From: Sorangium aterium
Lineage (GTDB): Bacteria > Myxococcota_A > Polyangia > Polyangiales > Polyangiaceae
Assembly (NCBI RefSeq): GCF_028368935.1
Contig: NZ_JAQNDK010000001.1
Location: 2,666,001-2,730,000 of the forward strand
DNA: 64,000 nt
Direction of reading: 5' to 3'
The position numbers and the translations under genes are program-made. A model generated the notes under the pieces. It saw only the letters and a program-made list of their open reading frames with translations, did not search any database and was not told the DNA's origin. This document shows positions 28,223-36,276 of this stretch, in pieces (within the stretch, counting starts at the first letter, position 1; the number at the start of each line of letters is the position of its first letter).

Positions 28223-28258
28223 AGCGGCAGTCTAGAGCTAGGCTCGCTCTAGAGCGGC
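28208..28258. repeat. Direct repeat across the PilZ stop codon
   Basis: The 21-bp unit CTAGGCTCGCTCTAGAGCGG plus C is present at 28208-28228 and again at 28238-28258. The first copy contains the last codons and the TAG stop of the PilZ gene. The offset of 30 bases keeps the second TAG in the same frame. A partial CTAGAG lies between the copies. Confidence 0.85.
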
Positions 28259-28371
28259 GGTCACCCGCACAGGAGACGGGTCCAGATCGGCGTTTTCGGC
28301 GCGCAGGCGCACTCGAGTGCGCCGAGCACCGAAAACGTCGAGATGGGCCCGTCTCCGAAGCGGGTGGCCGC
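28259..28371. terminator. Large imperfect inverted repeat between convergent genes
   Basis: Outer arms start with GGTCACCCGC and end with GCGGGTGGCC. GAGACGGG (28273-28280) matches CCCGTCTC (28348-28355), and CGTTTTCGG pairs with CCGAAAACG further in. The apex is a perfect 18-bp palindrome, GGCGCACTCGAGTGCGCC (28306-28323). Altogether about 113 bases can fold into one long hairpin. It sits between the stop codons of the PilZ gene and the leftward FecR-like gene and could terminate both. Confidence 0.7.
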
Positions 28372-28374
28372 CGC

Positions 28375-29649
28375 TCAGTCGTCGATGGTCAGGGGGATGT
28401 CGAGCTGCCTCGAGCCTCCGGCGAAGCGACCTCGGTAGAGGCCCTCGGCGCAGGACTGCAGCGCCGGGCGGAGCGGCGGGTTGAAGCGCAGGGCGGCGAC
28501 GCTGCCGTCGGGGCGCACGGAGACGTGCAGCGTCGAGACGATCGAGCGGCGGACCGAGGACCTGCTGCCCGCGCTCTCTCGCGCAAAGCAGCTCGAGAGC
28601 AGCGACTGCACGGAGGCCGGCGTGAGCGCCGGCGGGCTAGGTGCTTCCTGCGCCTCCGGGACCGGCGGCGCGAGGGCAGGCGGGGGCTCGGTCGTCAGCG
28701 GCGACAGCGGCGCATTCGGCTCGGCGACCGACGGAGCGACGGGCTCCTCCGCGCGAGCCACGACCGCCGGGGCCAGAGCGGCTCCGCCCGGCGGACGCGC
28801 GCCGATGGCCGGCTGGGGCGGAGCAGGTGCAGGCGCCGGCTCCGGCGGCGCGACCTCGGCGGCGCCGCCCTGCGGCGCGGGGCGATCGAGGAGGCGCGCC
28901 TCGCGGCCGCCGTCGAGCGAGAAGGTGCCGCGCGACGGGCCGACGAGGAGGTGCGCGGTGGTGGCGCCGCGGTACGCCGCGGGGCCGACCGCGACGGTGC
29001 CGTGCTCCACGTCGACCTCCACGCGGCCCTCCAGCCGGGTCACGGTGAAGAGCGTGCCGTGCACCGCGACGCGGGTGCCGTCCACCTCGACGGCGAACGC
29101 CTCGACGAGCCCCTCCTCGGGCGCGCGCGTGACGACGTCGGCGCGCACCGAGCCCCGCTCGAGCGAGATCACGTGGCCGACCCCCGCCGCGCCCACGGCG
29201 CGCACGACGGCGCGGCTGTCCGGCAGGAGCGTCCAGCGCACCGAGCCGACGTCGACGAAGGAGACCGCGTGGTCAGCGGTCTCGATGGAGTCGCCAGGCC
29301 GGAGGGCGCGGAAGTCCAGGTCGCCGGACGCCTGGTCGCCGCCGGCTGCCGCGGGGACCTCGGCGAGATCGCGGGCGCGCGGCGGCGTCGACGTCGCCGT
29401 GACGGGCGGGGCGGACCGCCCGGCCGCGAGGACCGCGAACGCGATGGCCGCCGCCGCCGCCGCGAACCCGAGCGCGCGCCCGAGCGGCGAGCGCTGCGGC
29501 GGCGCGGCGCGGTGGACAGGAGCGGCCCGCTCGATCCGCGCGAACAGCTCGCGCTCGATCGTCTCCCAGCGCGGCTCGGGCGGCTCCTCGGCGCGGAGCA
29601 ACCGCTCCATGTGCTCGCGTGCCCGATCGTAGTGCTTTGCGCCGCTCAT
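28375..29649 (-). CDS. FecR-domain membrane protein, probable partner of the ECF sigma factor
   Basis: A 424-residue protein. The first about 65 residues are cytoplasmic, followed by one transmembrane helix (about 65-85, FAAAAAAIAFAVLAAG) and a FecR-like beta domain (about 105-240; LRPGDSIETADHAVSFVDVGS split around VRWTLLPDS, and VAVHGTLFTV). A Pro/Ala-rich linker then leads to a C-terminal domain resembling the TonB/AgmX end (LHVSVRPDGSVAALRF, CAEGLYRGRF). It probably relays an envelope signal to the sigma factor. Its ATG overlaps the sigma-factor stop as ATGA, so the two are translationally coupled. A classical anti-sigma zinc motif is not visible. Confidence 0.82.
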   Translation of the reverse strand: MSGAKHYDRAREHMERLLRAEEPPEPRWETIERELFARIERAAPVHRAAPPQRSPLGRALGFAAAAAAIAFAVLAAGRSAPPVTATSTPPRARDLAEVPAAAGGDQASGDLDFRALRPGDSIETADHAVSFVDVGSVRWTLLPDSRAVVRAVGAAGVGHVISLERGSVRADVVTRAPEEGLVEAFAVEVDGTRVAVHGTLFTVTRLEGRVEVDVEHGTVAVGPAAYRGATTAHLLVGPSRGTFSLDGGREARLLDRPAPQGGAAEVAPPEPAPAPAPPQPAIGARPPGGAALAPAVVARAEEPVAPSVAEPNAPLSPLTTEPPPALAPPVPEAQEAPSPPALTPASVQSLLSSCFARESAGSRSSVRRSIVSTLHVSVRPDGSVAALRFNPPLRPALQSCAEGLYRGRFAGGSRQLDIPLTIDD

Positions 29650-30383
29650 GCGTCCTCCGCGTCGACAGCCGATGGATCCGCCGCGGGATATCCCACGGCG
29701 GCGCCCCCCACGGAAACGCGCGCGCGCGCCGCTGCCGGACCGGCGCCGTCCGGCTTGTCCGCGCCGCCCTCGGCCAGCTCGGCGGCGAGCTGGGCGAGCG
29801 CGGGCTCGGCGCGCATCATCGCCTCGATCTCGCGGCGCGCATAGAACAGGCGCGTCCGCACCGTCAGGACCGGCGCGCCGACGATCTCGGCGATCTCGGT
29901 CGGCGGGATCCCCTCGAGCTCGTGCAGGACGTAGACGACCCGCTTCTTCTCGGGCAGGCGCTCCAGCACCCGCCGAAAGGCGTCGATCCTGCGAGCGCGA
30001 GCGGCGTCCTCGTCCGGGAGCATGCCGCGGTCCACCTCGATATCGACGCCGAGCTCGCCCACGAACACCGGCCGGCAGCGGGCAGCGCGCCGCGCCATCA
30101 GCACGGCATTGACCGTCACCCGGTGGAGCCACGTCGTGAACTTCGATTGCCCCCGGAAGTCGCCCAGGCTCCGGTGCACCTGGATGAACACCTCCTGGAT
30201 GACGTCCTCGACGTCGGCGGTCGGCCCGAGCATCCTGAAGACGAGCCGCGCGACGTCGCGGCGGTAGCGGCGGAAGATCTCTGCGAACGCCGTCGGGTCA
30301 CCGCTCTGGAAGCGGCGTATCCACTCGCCCCCGTCGTCGGGCTCGGTCACCTGCGGAAGCCTACCCGCCCCCTCGGCGCTCAT
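29646..30383 (-). CDS. ECF-family RNA polymerase sigma factor
   Basis: A 245-residue sigma-70-like factor. Region 2 spans about residues 17-90 (DPTAFAEIFRRYRRDVARLV; VEDVIQEVFIQVHRSLGDFRG and FTTWLHRVTVNAVLM). Region 4 is about 130-190 (LPEKKRVVYVLHELEGIPPT, then EIAEIVGAPVLTVRTRLFYARRE). The last about 45 residues are an Ala/Gly-rich tail outside the standard fold. ATG 30383 is chosen as it starts just before region 2; an open frame continues back to 30620 without family similarity. It directs polymerase to stress or envelope promoters, likely under control of the coupled FecR-like protein. Confidence 0.9.
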   Translation of the reverse strand: MSAEGAGRLPQVTEPDDGGEWIRRFQSGDPTAFAEIFRRYRRDVARLVFRMLGPTADVEDVIQEVFIQVHRSLGDFRGQSKFTTWLHRVTVNAVLMARRAARCRPVFVGELGVDIEVDRGMLPDEDAARARRIDAFRRVLERLPEKKRVVYVLHELEGIPPTEIAEIVGAPVLTVRTRLFYARREIEAMMRAEPALAQLAAELAEGGADKPDGAGPAAARARVSVGGAAVGYPAADPSAVDAEDA

Positions 30384-30714
30384 GGAGCTCGACGGAGAGA
30401 CGACGAGCGCCGGACGACGAGCGCGGTCACCGCCCGCAAACGCGACGTCGAGCGCCGCGTGGGCGTCTCTGGCAGCGCACTCGGGCAGGTCGTCGCCACG
30501 GCCGTCCGGCGCAGCCGTGTCACCAGGGAAGAACGACCGCGAGAGGTGCACCCACAGCGCCCCCGTCTCGACCGCCACGGTATGCACGGAGGGCTCTGAT
30601 GCGCCGAGCCGCCGGATCATTCATGGCGCCGCACGGCCGCCCCCACCCGGGCGGCGGTTACGCCGAACGCAGAAAAGTTGTTCCTTGAGCCACATTGGCG
30701 CGACCTTCCGGCGC

Positions 30715-30801
30715 ATGATCTTCATCGCCGTATCGCTGACCGTGGCCCTCGTCGCCGCCGACCTGCTCGATCTCGGCTCCCGCCGCCGCGATCGCGTGTA
30801 G
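30715..30801 (+). CDS. Possible small membrane peptide (28 aa)
   Basis: ATG 30715 opens a 28-codon frame that is almost entirely G/C at third positions. It encodes one hydrophobic helix (MIFIAVSLTVALVAADLLDL) followed by a basic tail (SRRRDRV), a positive-inside topology. An in-frame TTG ten codons upstream would extend it. No ribosome-binding site is convincing and it cannot be compared here. It could be a real small membrane protein or chance. Confidence 0.3.
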   Translation: MIFIAVSLTVALVAADLLDLGSRRRDRV

Positions 30802-30822
30802 CGAGCGCCTTCAGCCCCTGAC

Positions 30823-30878
30823 AAAAAAGCCCGGCTGGAGCCCGCGCCGGCCTCAGGCCAACGAGCGCTCCAGCCGGG
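30823..30878 (-). terminator. Rho-independent terminator of the 30923-31303 gene
   Basis: CCCGGCTGGAGC (30830-30841) and GCTCCAGCCGGG (30867-30878) form a perfect 12-bp stem. Read on the minus strand it is followed at once by a run of six T (complement of A at 30823-30828), the textbook arrangement for intrinsic termination of leftward transcription. Confidence 0.85.
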
Positions 30879-30922
30879 TGAGTCGAGAGATCACGGCGCC
30901 GTCCGGGTCGTCCCCGTCGGCT

Positions 30923-31303
30923 TCAGCCCGCGGCCTCGGCCCCCGCCGCGCCGCCCTTCTTCGGCAGGTCGAAGAGCGCCGACAGCTCGACCTTCTCCTG
31001 CTTCTTCTGCTCGAGGAGCCGGTTGACCGCGCGAAGCACGCGCGTCTTCGCGGGGCCGCTGATCGGCTTGCCCTGCAGCGCGGCGCTCAGCGTGCGGTCG
31101 GTCACGGGACGACCGCTGCGCGGCTTCTTGGTCCCGGCCGCCTCCTTCTTCTTGGCGGCGTCCTCGCTGCCACGCGCCAGCCGCTTGGTCAGGCGGATCG
31201 CCCGATCCTCCGGCTGCAGCCGCTCGATCTTCACCGACGCCGCGATGATGCGGCGGGGGTCGATCTTCTTTTCCTTCAAGAAATCTTCGATCTTGGTACC
31301 CAT
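30923..31303 (-). CDS. Small basic hypothetical protein
   Basis: A 126-residue, lysine-rich soluble protein. It starts MGTKIEDFLKEKKIDPRRI, has a charged middle with a KKKEAAGTKKPRSGRP linker, then a helical part (DRTLSAALQGKPISGPAKT, RVLRAVNRLLEQKKQEK) and a Gly/Ala tail. The composition suggests nucleic-acid or ribosome contact, but no known domain is evident. ATG 31303 is preferred; the frame is open to 31360 without similarity. It has its own intrinsic terminator and is divergent from the nucleoside salvage pair. Function unknown. Confidence 0.65.
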   Translation of the reverse strand: MGTKIEDFLKEKKIDPRRIIAASVKIERLQPEDRAIRLTKRLARGSEDAAKKKEAAGTKKPRSGRPVTDRTLSAALQGKPISGPAKTRVLRAVNRLLEQKKQEKVELSALFDLPKKGGAAGAEAAG

Positions 31304-31418
31304 CGTCGTCACTTGCCCCGAAAGGGCGGCGACCCTATCACGCGCGGCGCCGTCGTGCATCTGCGACGTTTACGCTGCGACGTTTACCCTTTGCGCGGCC
31401 CTGGGGTAGCTTGTCGCG

Positions 31419-32270
31419 GTGACCCTCCTGCCTGAGCTCGACGAAGCCGCGCGCGTCATTCGTGAACGAATTCCAGTGCCTCCGCGCGTCGGTGTGGTGC
31501 TGGGATCAGGGCTCGGCGGCTGGGGCGACGAGCTCGCCGAGCTCGTGAAGGTGCCCTACGCGGACCTCCCCGGCATGCCCCGGCCGGCCGTCGCCGGGCA
31601 CCCCGGCTTCCTCTGCGCCGGCCGCGTCGGGGACGTGCCGGTCGCCTGCCTGCAGGGGCGCGCGCACCTCTACGAGGGGCACCCGCTGGCGAAGGTGGTG
31701 TTCGGCGTGCGGGTGCTCGCCCGGCTCGGCTGTCGCGCCGTGCTGCTGACGAACGCGGCCGGCGGCATCAACCTGGGGTTCGCCGCCGGCGACCTGATGC
31801 TGCTCACCGATCATCTGAACCTGATGGGAGCGAACCCGCTGGTCGGGCCGAACGACGAGGCGCTCGGCAAGCGCTTCCCCGACATGACCTACGCGCACGA
31901 TCCGCGGCTGATCGAGCTCGCCAGGGCGGCGGCGGACGACGCGGGCGTCGCCCTGCGCGAGGGGGTCTACGCCGCGCTGCTCGGGCCGACGTACGAGACG
32001 CCCGCCGAGATCCGCATGCTGCGCACGCTCGGGGCCGATGCGGTCGGGATGAGCACGGTCCCGGAGATCATCGCGCTCAGGCACATGGGCGTGCCGGCCG
32101 CGGCCATCTCGTGCGTCACGAACCTCGCCGCGGGGCTGACCAAGCGCGAGCTCGACCACAAGGAGGTCGAGGAGACGGCCCGAGAGGCGCGCGCCCGGTT
32201 CACGGCGCTGCTCTCGGCGTGGGTCCGCCGCGTAGGCGCCGACGTCGCGGCCGGGAGCTCGGCGTCGTGA
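31419..32270 (+). CDS. punA: Purine nucleoside phosphorylase (trimeric class)
   Basis: A 283-residue enzyme of the trimeric PNP/MTAP type. Visible are the phosphate loop GVVLGSGLGGWGD, AVAGHPG, the catalytic histidine segment QGRAHLYEGH (H83), TNAAGGIN, the purine-site glutamate in LLGPTYETPAE, DAVGMSTVPE and the base-contacting asparagine in SCVTNLAAG. It splits inosine and guanosine with phosphate into base and ribose-1-phosphate. Translation begins at GTG 31419. Its stop overlaps the GTG of cytidine deaminase (GTGA), giving a coupled nucleoside-salvage pair. The nucleoside-type transporter at 10632-14235 would fit this pathway. Confidence 0.93.
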   Translation: MTLLPELDEAARVIRERIPVPPRVGVVLGSGLGGWGDELAELVKVPYADLPGMPRPAVAGHPGFLCAGRVGDVPVACLQGRAHLYEGHPLAKVVFGVRVLARLGCRAVLLTNAAGGINLGFAAGDLMLLTDHLNLMGANPLVGPNDEALGKRFPDMTYAHDPRLIELARAAADDAGVALREGVYAALLGPTYETPAEIRMLRTLGADAVGMSTVPEIIALRHMGVPAAAISCVTNLAAGLTKRELDHKEVEETAREARARFTALLSAWVRRVGADVAAGSSAS

Positions 32271-32743
32271 GCCGCGCTCCGCACGACGCCTGCCACGACG
32301 CCGGCGACGCGCCCGCCTCCCCCGAGGCGGCGCAGGCGATCGACTGGGACGCGCTCGACCGGGCCGCCCTCGCCGTCCGGACGAGGGCGCACGCGCCGTA
32401 CTCCAGTTACCGGGTGGGCGCGGCGATCGTCGTGCGATCCGGCCGCGTGTTCACCGGCTGCAACGTCGAGAACGCCTCGTACGGGCTCACCATCTGCGCG
32501 GAGCGCTCCGCCATCGTGCAGATGGTCGCGGCCGGCGAGCGCGATCCGATCGCGCTCACCGTCGCCACCAGCGGGCCCGTGCTCGGGAGCCCGTGCGGCA
32601 TGTGCCGGCAGACCCTCGCGGAGTTCGCCGTGGAACTCCCGATCCGCCTCATCGCCGCCGAGGCCGACGGCGTGCCGCCGCGGACCACCTCGCTGTCGGC
32701 GCTGCTCCCCGAGGCGTTCGGGGCGGCCGCGCTCTCGCGCTGA
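32267..32743 (+). CDS. cdd: Cytidine deaminase
   Basis: A 158-residue zinc deaminase. The first about 28 residues are a variable leader. The fold begins with APYSSYRVGAAI, and the zinc/proton-shuttle motif is C77-A78-E79 (TICAERSA) with PCGMC (C110, C113). It converts cytidine and deoxycytidine to the uridine forms. GTG 32267 lies within the stop of the purine phosphorylase gene, so translation is coupled; the longer open frame is inside that gene. The arrangement suggests joint control of purine and pyrimidine nucleoside salvage. Confidence 0.92.
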   Translation: MSRAPHDACHDAGDAPASPEAAQAIDWDALDRAALAVRTRAHAPYSSYRVGAAIVVRSGRVFTGCNVENASYGLTICAERSAIVQMVAAGERDPIALTVATSGPVLGSPCGMCRQTLAEFAVELPIRLIAAEADGVPPRTTSLSALLPEAFGAAALSR

Positions 32744-32777
32744 TCGCCCCGAGCGCCCTCCAGGGAGCGCCGAGGGC

Positions 32778-35700
32778 TCACTCGATCGAGAGCGCCTCGG
32801 CTTGATCGATCTGCGACAGCGCCGCGGCGAGCGCCTCCCGCGCGCGCTCGAGCGAGACGCGGTCCTCGCCCCACTTCGAGCGTGCCTTCTGCAGGCGGGC
32901 GCGCTCGACGGCGAGATGCTCGGTGAGCTGCTCGCCGTGCGCCCGCAGGGTGTCGCGCTCCTCGGTCCGCTGCGAGAGCTGAGCGCCGAGCTCGCTCCCG
33001 CGCCGGTCGGCCTCGGCGAGCCGGCCCTGGAGCGCCTCGATGGATTGCGCCCGCTCGGCGAGCTCGCCCAGCAAGCGCTCGCGCTCCGCGGCGGCCGCGG
33101 AGAGCTCGCCTGCGCGCTGCTCCAGCTGCTGATCGAGCTCCTGCGTCCGGGCCTCGAGGTTCGCGATCTGGCTGCGCGCCTGCCCGAGCTCGGTGGAGAG
33201 GCCGCGGGCGACCTCGTCCAGCTCGCGCCGCTGCGCCGCCCAGGCGGCCTCCCGCTCGGCGGTCTCGGCCTGGTGCGCCGCGCGCGTGTCGGCGAGCGTC
33301 TGCGCGTGCGCGGCCTCGAGCTGCGCCTGCCGCTCGGCGGCGCGCTCCTCGAGCTCGGCCACCCGCTTCGCGTGGGCCTGCTCGGCGTCGCGGACGGCCT
33401 GCTCGCGCTCCTCGATGAGCTCGCGCTCCCGCGCCGCGAGCTGCGCTGCGAAGCTCTCTCGCGCGGCCGCGAGCGCCCGCGCGTGCTCCTCCGTTTGCTG
33501 AGCGACCGCCCGCGCGTGCTCCTCGGCCTGCCCCTCGAGGGCGCGCGCGTGCTCGGTCTGGAGGCGTTGCAGCGCGCTCGCGTGCTCGCGATCCCGCCGT
33601 CCGATCTCGTCCGCGTGCTCGCTCCGGAGCGCCTCGACGGCGCTCGCGTGTTCGCCCCGCAGCGACTCCAGCGCGGACGCGTGCTCGCCCCGCAGCGCCT
33701 CCAGCGCGGACGCGTGTTCGCCCCGCAGCGACTCCAGCTCGGACGCGTGCCCAGCCTGCTGCTTCTCGAGCGCGGCGGCGTGCTCGGCGCGAGTCCCCTG
33801 GAGCGCGGCGGCGTGCTCCGCCTGCGCGCGCTCCAGAGCGGCGGCGTGCTCGCTGCGCGCCGTGTCCAGCGCAGCGGCGTGCTCGCTGCGCGCCGTGTCC
33901 AGCGCGGCGGCGTGCTCGCTGCGCGCCGTGTCCAGCACAGCGGCGTGCTCCCGGTCGCGCCGCTCCGTCGCGGCTTCGTGCTCGCGCCGCAGCGCCTCGA
34001 CGGCGGCCTCGTGCTCGCGCCTCGCCGCGTCGAGCGCCCCGGCGTGCTCGGACCGCAGGCCCTCCATGGCAGCGGCGTGCTCGGTCTTCGCCCCCTCCGC
34101 CGCCGCCGCATGCTCGGCCCGGAGGCGGTCCAGCGCCGCGGCGTGCTCGCCGGTCAGCTTCTCGGTGGCGGCGCGATGCTCGGCAGCCTGCTGCTCGCGC
34201 CGGGCGGCGTGCTCGGCGTTGAGCCGCTCGATCTCCGCCCGGTGCCCCGCGGCCGCCTGCTCGAAGCGCTCGCGCTCCGCCTGCGCGCTCTCCTCGAGCT
34301 CGCGCTGCGCCGAGGCCTCGACGGCGGCGATCGCTTGTGTCTTCTCGTCCGCCGCCGCGCGCAGCGCCTCGGTGTGCGCCGCCTCCGCGTCCATCAGCGC
34401 CTGCCGGGCCGCCGAGAGATCCGCGTCGCGGGCGGCGATCTGCCCCTGCAGCTTCTCCGCGCGCGCCTTGAAGTCGTCGGCGCGCTTCGCGGCGAGCTCC
34501 TTGTCCGCGCGGAGCGACGCGACCTGCCCGTCGAGGTCCTCGCTCGCGCGCTCGAGCTCCAGGATCCTGTCGACCTGATCGGCCTTCTCCCGCTCGAGCG
34601 ACAGCGACTGATCCCGGAGCTCCAGCAGCTCCTTGTCCTTGCGCGACATCTGGTCGCGGAGCGCGAGGATCTCCTTGTCCTTCTTGTTCAGCGCCTCGCG
34701 CAGATCCAGGAACTCGCGGCTCGACACGCCGCCGGGCCTGGAGCCGGCGCCGCCGCCGGCCGCGAGCTTCACCTTGAGCTCGTCGAGCTCGCGCCGCAGG
34801 CGGGCCGCCTCCTGGCTGCCGTCGTTCGCCGAGGAGAGCTCGCCCTCGAGGCGGAGCGAGGTCGCGCGCGCGGCCGCGACTTCCTTGGTGAGGCGGACGA
34901 TCTCGCCCTTGGATCTGTCCAGCTCGCCACGCAGGCGCTCGATCTCGGCCGGATCGGCGTCGGAGCGAGGCGGCGCGGGCGGCGCAGGGGTCAGCCGCCC
35001 GCGCTCGGAGATCGGCGCCCGGTACGCGGCTCCGCGCTCGGAGATCGGAGCCCGGTACGCGGCCCCGCGCTCGGAGACCGGCGCCCGGTACGCGGCCACC
35101 GGCGACGAGCTCACGGGCGGCGGCGCCGAGGCTGGTACGGGCGTCTTCGTGGGCGCCAGCGTCCGCGTCGACGGCGCGACCGAGGGCCTGACGTCGGTCC
35201 GCTCCTCCTCCTCGTCGCGGATCAGCCGGGTGAACGCGCCGCCGATGAACTCCTCGATGTCCTCGTCCGACTTGCGGACGTCGGACCGCGGCGCGGCGCC
35301 CTGCGGGGGCCTCGGCGGAGCTGACGCCCGGGCGCGCTCCTGCGCGGCGGCGACAGGGGGCGCCGACGGTATGGCGGCAGGCGGCGGCGCCGCGGACAGC
35401 GGTCTCGGCGCCGCGGACGGCGGCCTCGGCGCGGCGGACGGCGGCACCACGGACGGGGCAGCGGCGGCGGGCGGCGGGGGCGCGGCGGACGGCGGCCTCG
35501 GCACCGGCGGCGGGACCGACGGCGCAGCAGCGGGCGGAGGCGCGACGCTCGCGGGCGTGCCGTTCGAGGACACGGCGGCCGTGATGATCGTGGGATCGCC
35601 CGAGTCCTCGTCGATGTCGGCCTCGAGCACCTCGGCCTCGTCGATCATGATCGGATCGGCCTCCGCATCGTCCCCGTCGATCGGGACATAGTTGCGGATG

Positions 35701-36047
35701 TGCTCGAGGAGCTCGCCGAACGCGATCGGCTTGTGAATGTAGTCCTCCGCGCGCGTCCTGAGCTTCCGGTGCTGCTCGAACGTCTCTTCGCTCGACTCGC
35801 TCGACATGATGACGAGCGGGACGTCCTTGAGCTGCACGTCCTTCTTGAGCTTGTTGCAGACCGAGAAGCCGTTCATGCGCGGCAGCTCGATCGACAGCAG
35901 GATGAGGTCAGGGCGCTCGGCCGCAGCCGCCTGCAGGCCGACGTTGCCGTCGTCGACCACCTGAACGGTGCAGCCGAGGCGGCCCAATTCCGTGCGGAGC
36001 TCCCCGGCAAACGCCGGATCGCTCTCAAATACGAGGACTTTCGTCAT
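32778..36047 (-). CDS. FrzS-like pseudo-receiver with very long coiled coil
   Basis: A 1,089-residue protein. Residues 1-115 form a receiver fold closely resembling Myxococcus FrzS (VLVFESDPAF, NGFSVCNKLKKD, EQHRKLRTRAEDYIHKPI). The phosphoacceptor Asp is replaced by S52 (LILLSIELP), so phosphorylation is unlikely. Residues about 130-350 are a Pro/Ala linker with three YRAP[VI]SERG repeats. A coiled coil fills about 370-1080, including 24 consecutive 11-residue repeats at 601-864. FrzS localises to the cell pole and controls type-IV-pilus motility in Myxococcus; a similar polar scaffold role is inferred. Myxococcus FrzS is about half this length. ATG 36047 starts right before the first receiver strand. 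Confidence 0.85.
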   Translation of the reverse strand: MTKVLVFESDPAFAGELRTELGRLGCTVQVVDDGNVGLQAAAAERPDLILLSIELPRMNGFSVCNKLKKDVQLKDVPLVIMSSESSEETFEQHRKLRTRAEDYIHKPIAFGELLEHIRNYVPIDGDDAEADPIMIDEAEVLEADIDEDSGDPTIITAAVSSNGTPASVAPPPAAAPSVPPPVPRPPSAAPPPPAAAAPSVVPPSAAPRPPSAAPRPLSAAPPPAAIPSAPPVAAAQERARASAPPRPPQGAAPRSDVRKSDEDIEEFIGGAFTRLIRDEEEERTDVRPSVAPSTRTLAPTKTPVPASAPPPVSSSPVAAYRAPVSERGAAYRAPISERGAAYRAPISERGRLTPAPPAPPRSDADPAEIERLRGELDRSKGEIVRLTKEVAAARATSLRLEGELSSANDGSQEAARLRRELDELKVKLAAGGGAGSRPGGVSSREFLDLREALNKKDKEILALRDQMSRKDKELLELRDQSLSLEREKADQVDRILELERASEDLDGQVASLRADKELAAKRADDFKARAEKLQGQIAARDADLSAARQALMDAEAAHTEALRAAADEKTQAIAAVEASAQRELEESAQAERERFEQAAAGHRAEIERLNAEHAARREQQAAEHRAATEKLTGEHAAALDRLRAEHAAAAEGAKTEHAAAMEGLRSEHAGALDAARREHEAAVEALRREHEAATERRDREHAAVLDTARSEHAAALDTARSEHAAALDTARSEHAAALERAQAEHAAALQGTRAEHAAALEKQQAGHASELESLRGEHASALEALRGEHASALESLRGEHASAVEALRSEHADEIGRRDREHASALQRLQTEHARALEGQAEEHARAVAQQTEEHARALAAARESFAAQLAARERELIEEREQAVRDAEQAHAKRVAELEERAAERQAQLEAAHAQTLADTRAAHQAETAEREAAWAAQRRELDEVARGLSTELGQARSQIANLEARTQELDQQLEQRAGELSAAAAERERLLGELAERAQSIEALQGRLAEADRRGSELGAQLSQRTEERDTLRAHGEQLTEHLAVERARLQKARSKWGEDRVSLERAREALAAALSQIDQAEALSIE
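33456..34247 (-). repeat. Twenty-four 33-bp (11-residue) repeats inside the FrzS-like gene
   Basis: The segment is exactly 792 bases and encodes 24 units of pattern E-H-A-x-A-L-x-x-x-R-x with no insertion or deletion. Units 9-11 and 15-18 are nearly identical at DNA level (for example EHAAALDTARS and EHASALESLRG), which points to recent unit duplication. An 11-residue period favours a coiled coil with little supertwist rather than the usual heptad coil. Confidence 0.95.
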
Positions 36048-36276
36048 GTTCCGGGGTGTGCGCGGGTTCGGAGGGGAAACCAAGATATCGGCCCCCTTCG
36101 ACGAGTGTCAAACACGAGGCTGGCGGCGCAGCTCAGGTCGCGCGGTCGCCGTCCGCCTGCCAATCCTGTCGACGGCGCGCCGAGCGGAAATCGCCCGGCC
36201 GGGCGCGATACCGCACAATCCTACATGGCCCTTGCCGGGAAGGGGGAAGACCGCGGAGGAGCCGCGCGCTCGCCGA

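Larger units (their letters stand above)
30384..30922. other. Intergenic region upstream of the ECF sigma gene
   Basis: About 540 bases with no strong gene. It holds upstream control DNA of the sigma gene, a possible 28-codon membrane peptide (30715-30801) and the terminator at 30823-30878. AT-richer patches occur near 30668-30690. Confidence 0.5.

Noticed and set aside
30384-30620. N-terminal extension of the ECF sigma factor
   Set aside because: The 79 extra residues have no similarity to sigma factors; ATG 30383 starts next to region 2.
32802-35324. 840-codon frame opposite the FrzS-like coiled coil
   Set aside because: Its repeats mirror the 33-bp units of the real gene; composition is leucine/arginine-rich and lacks a start signal.
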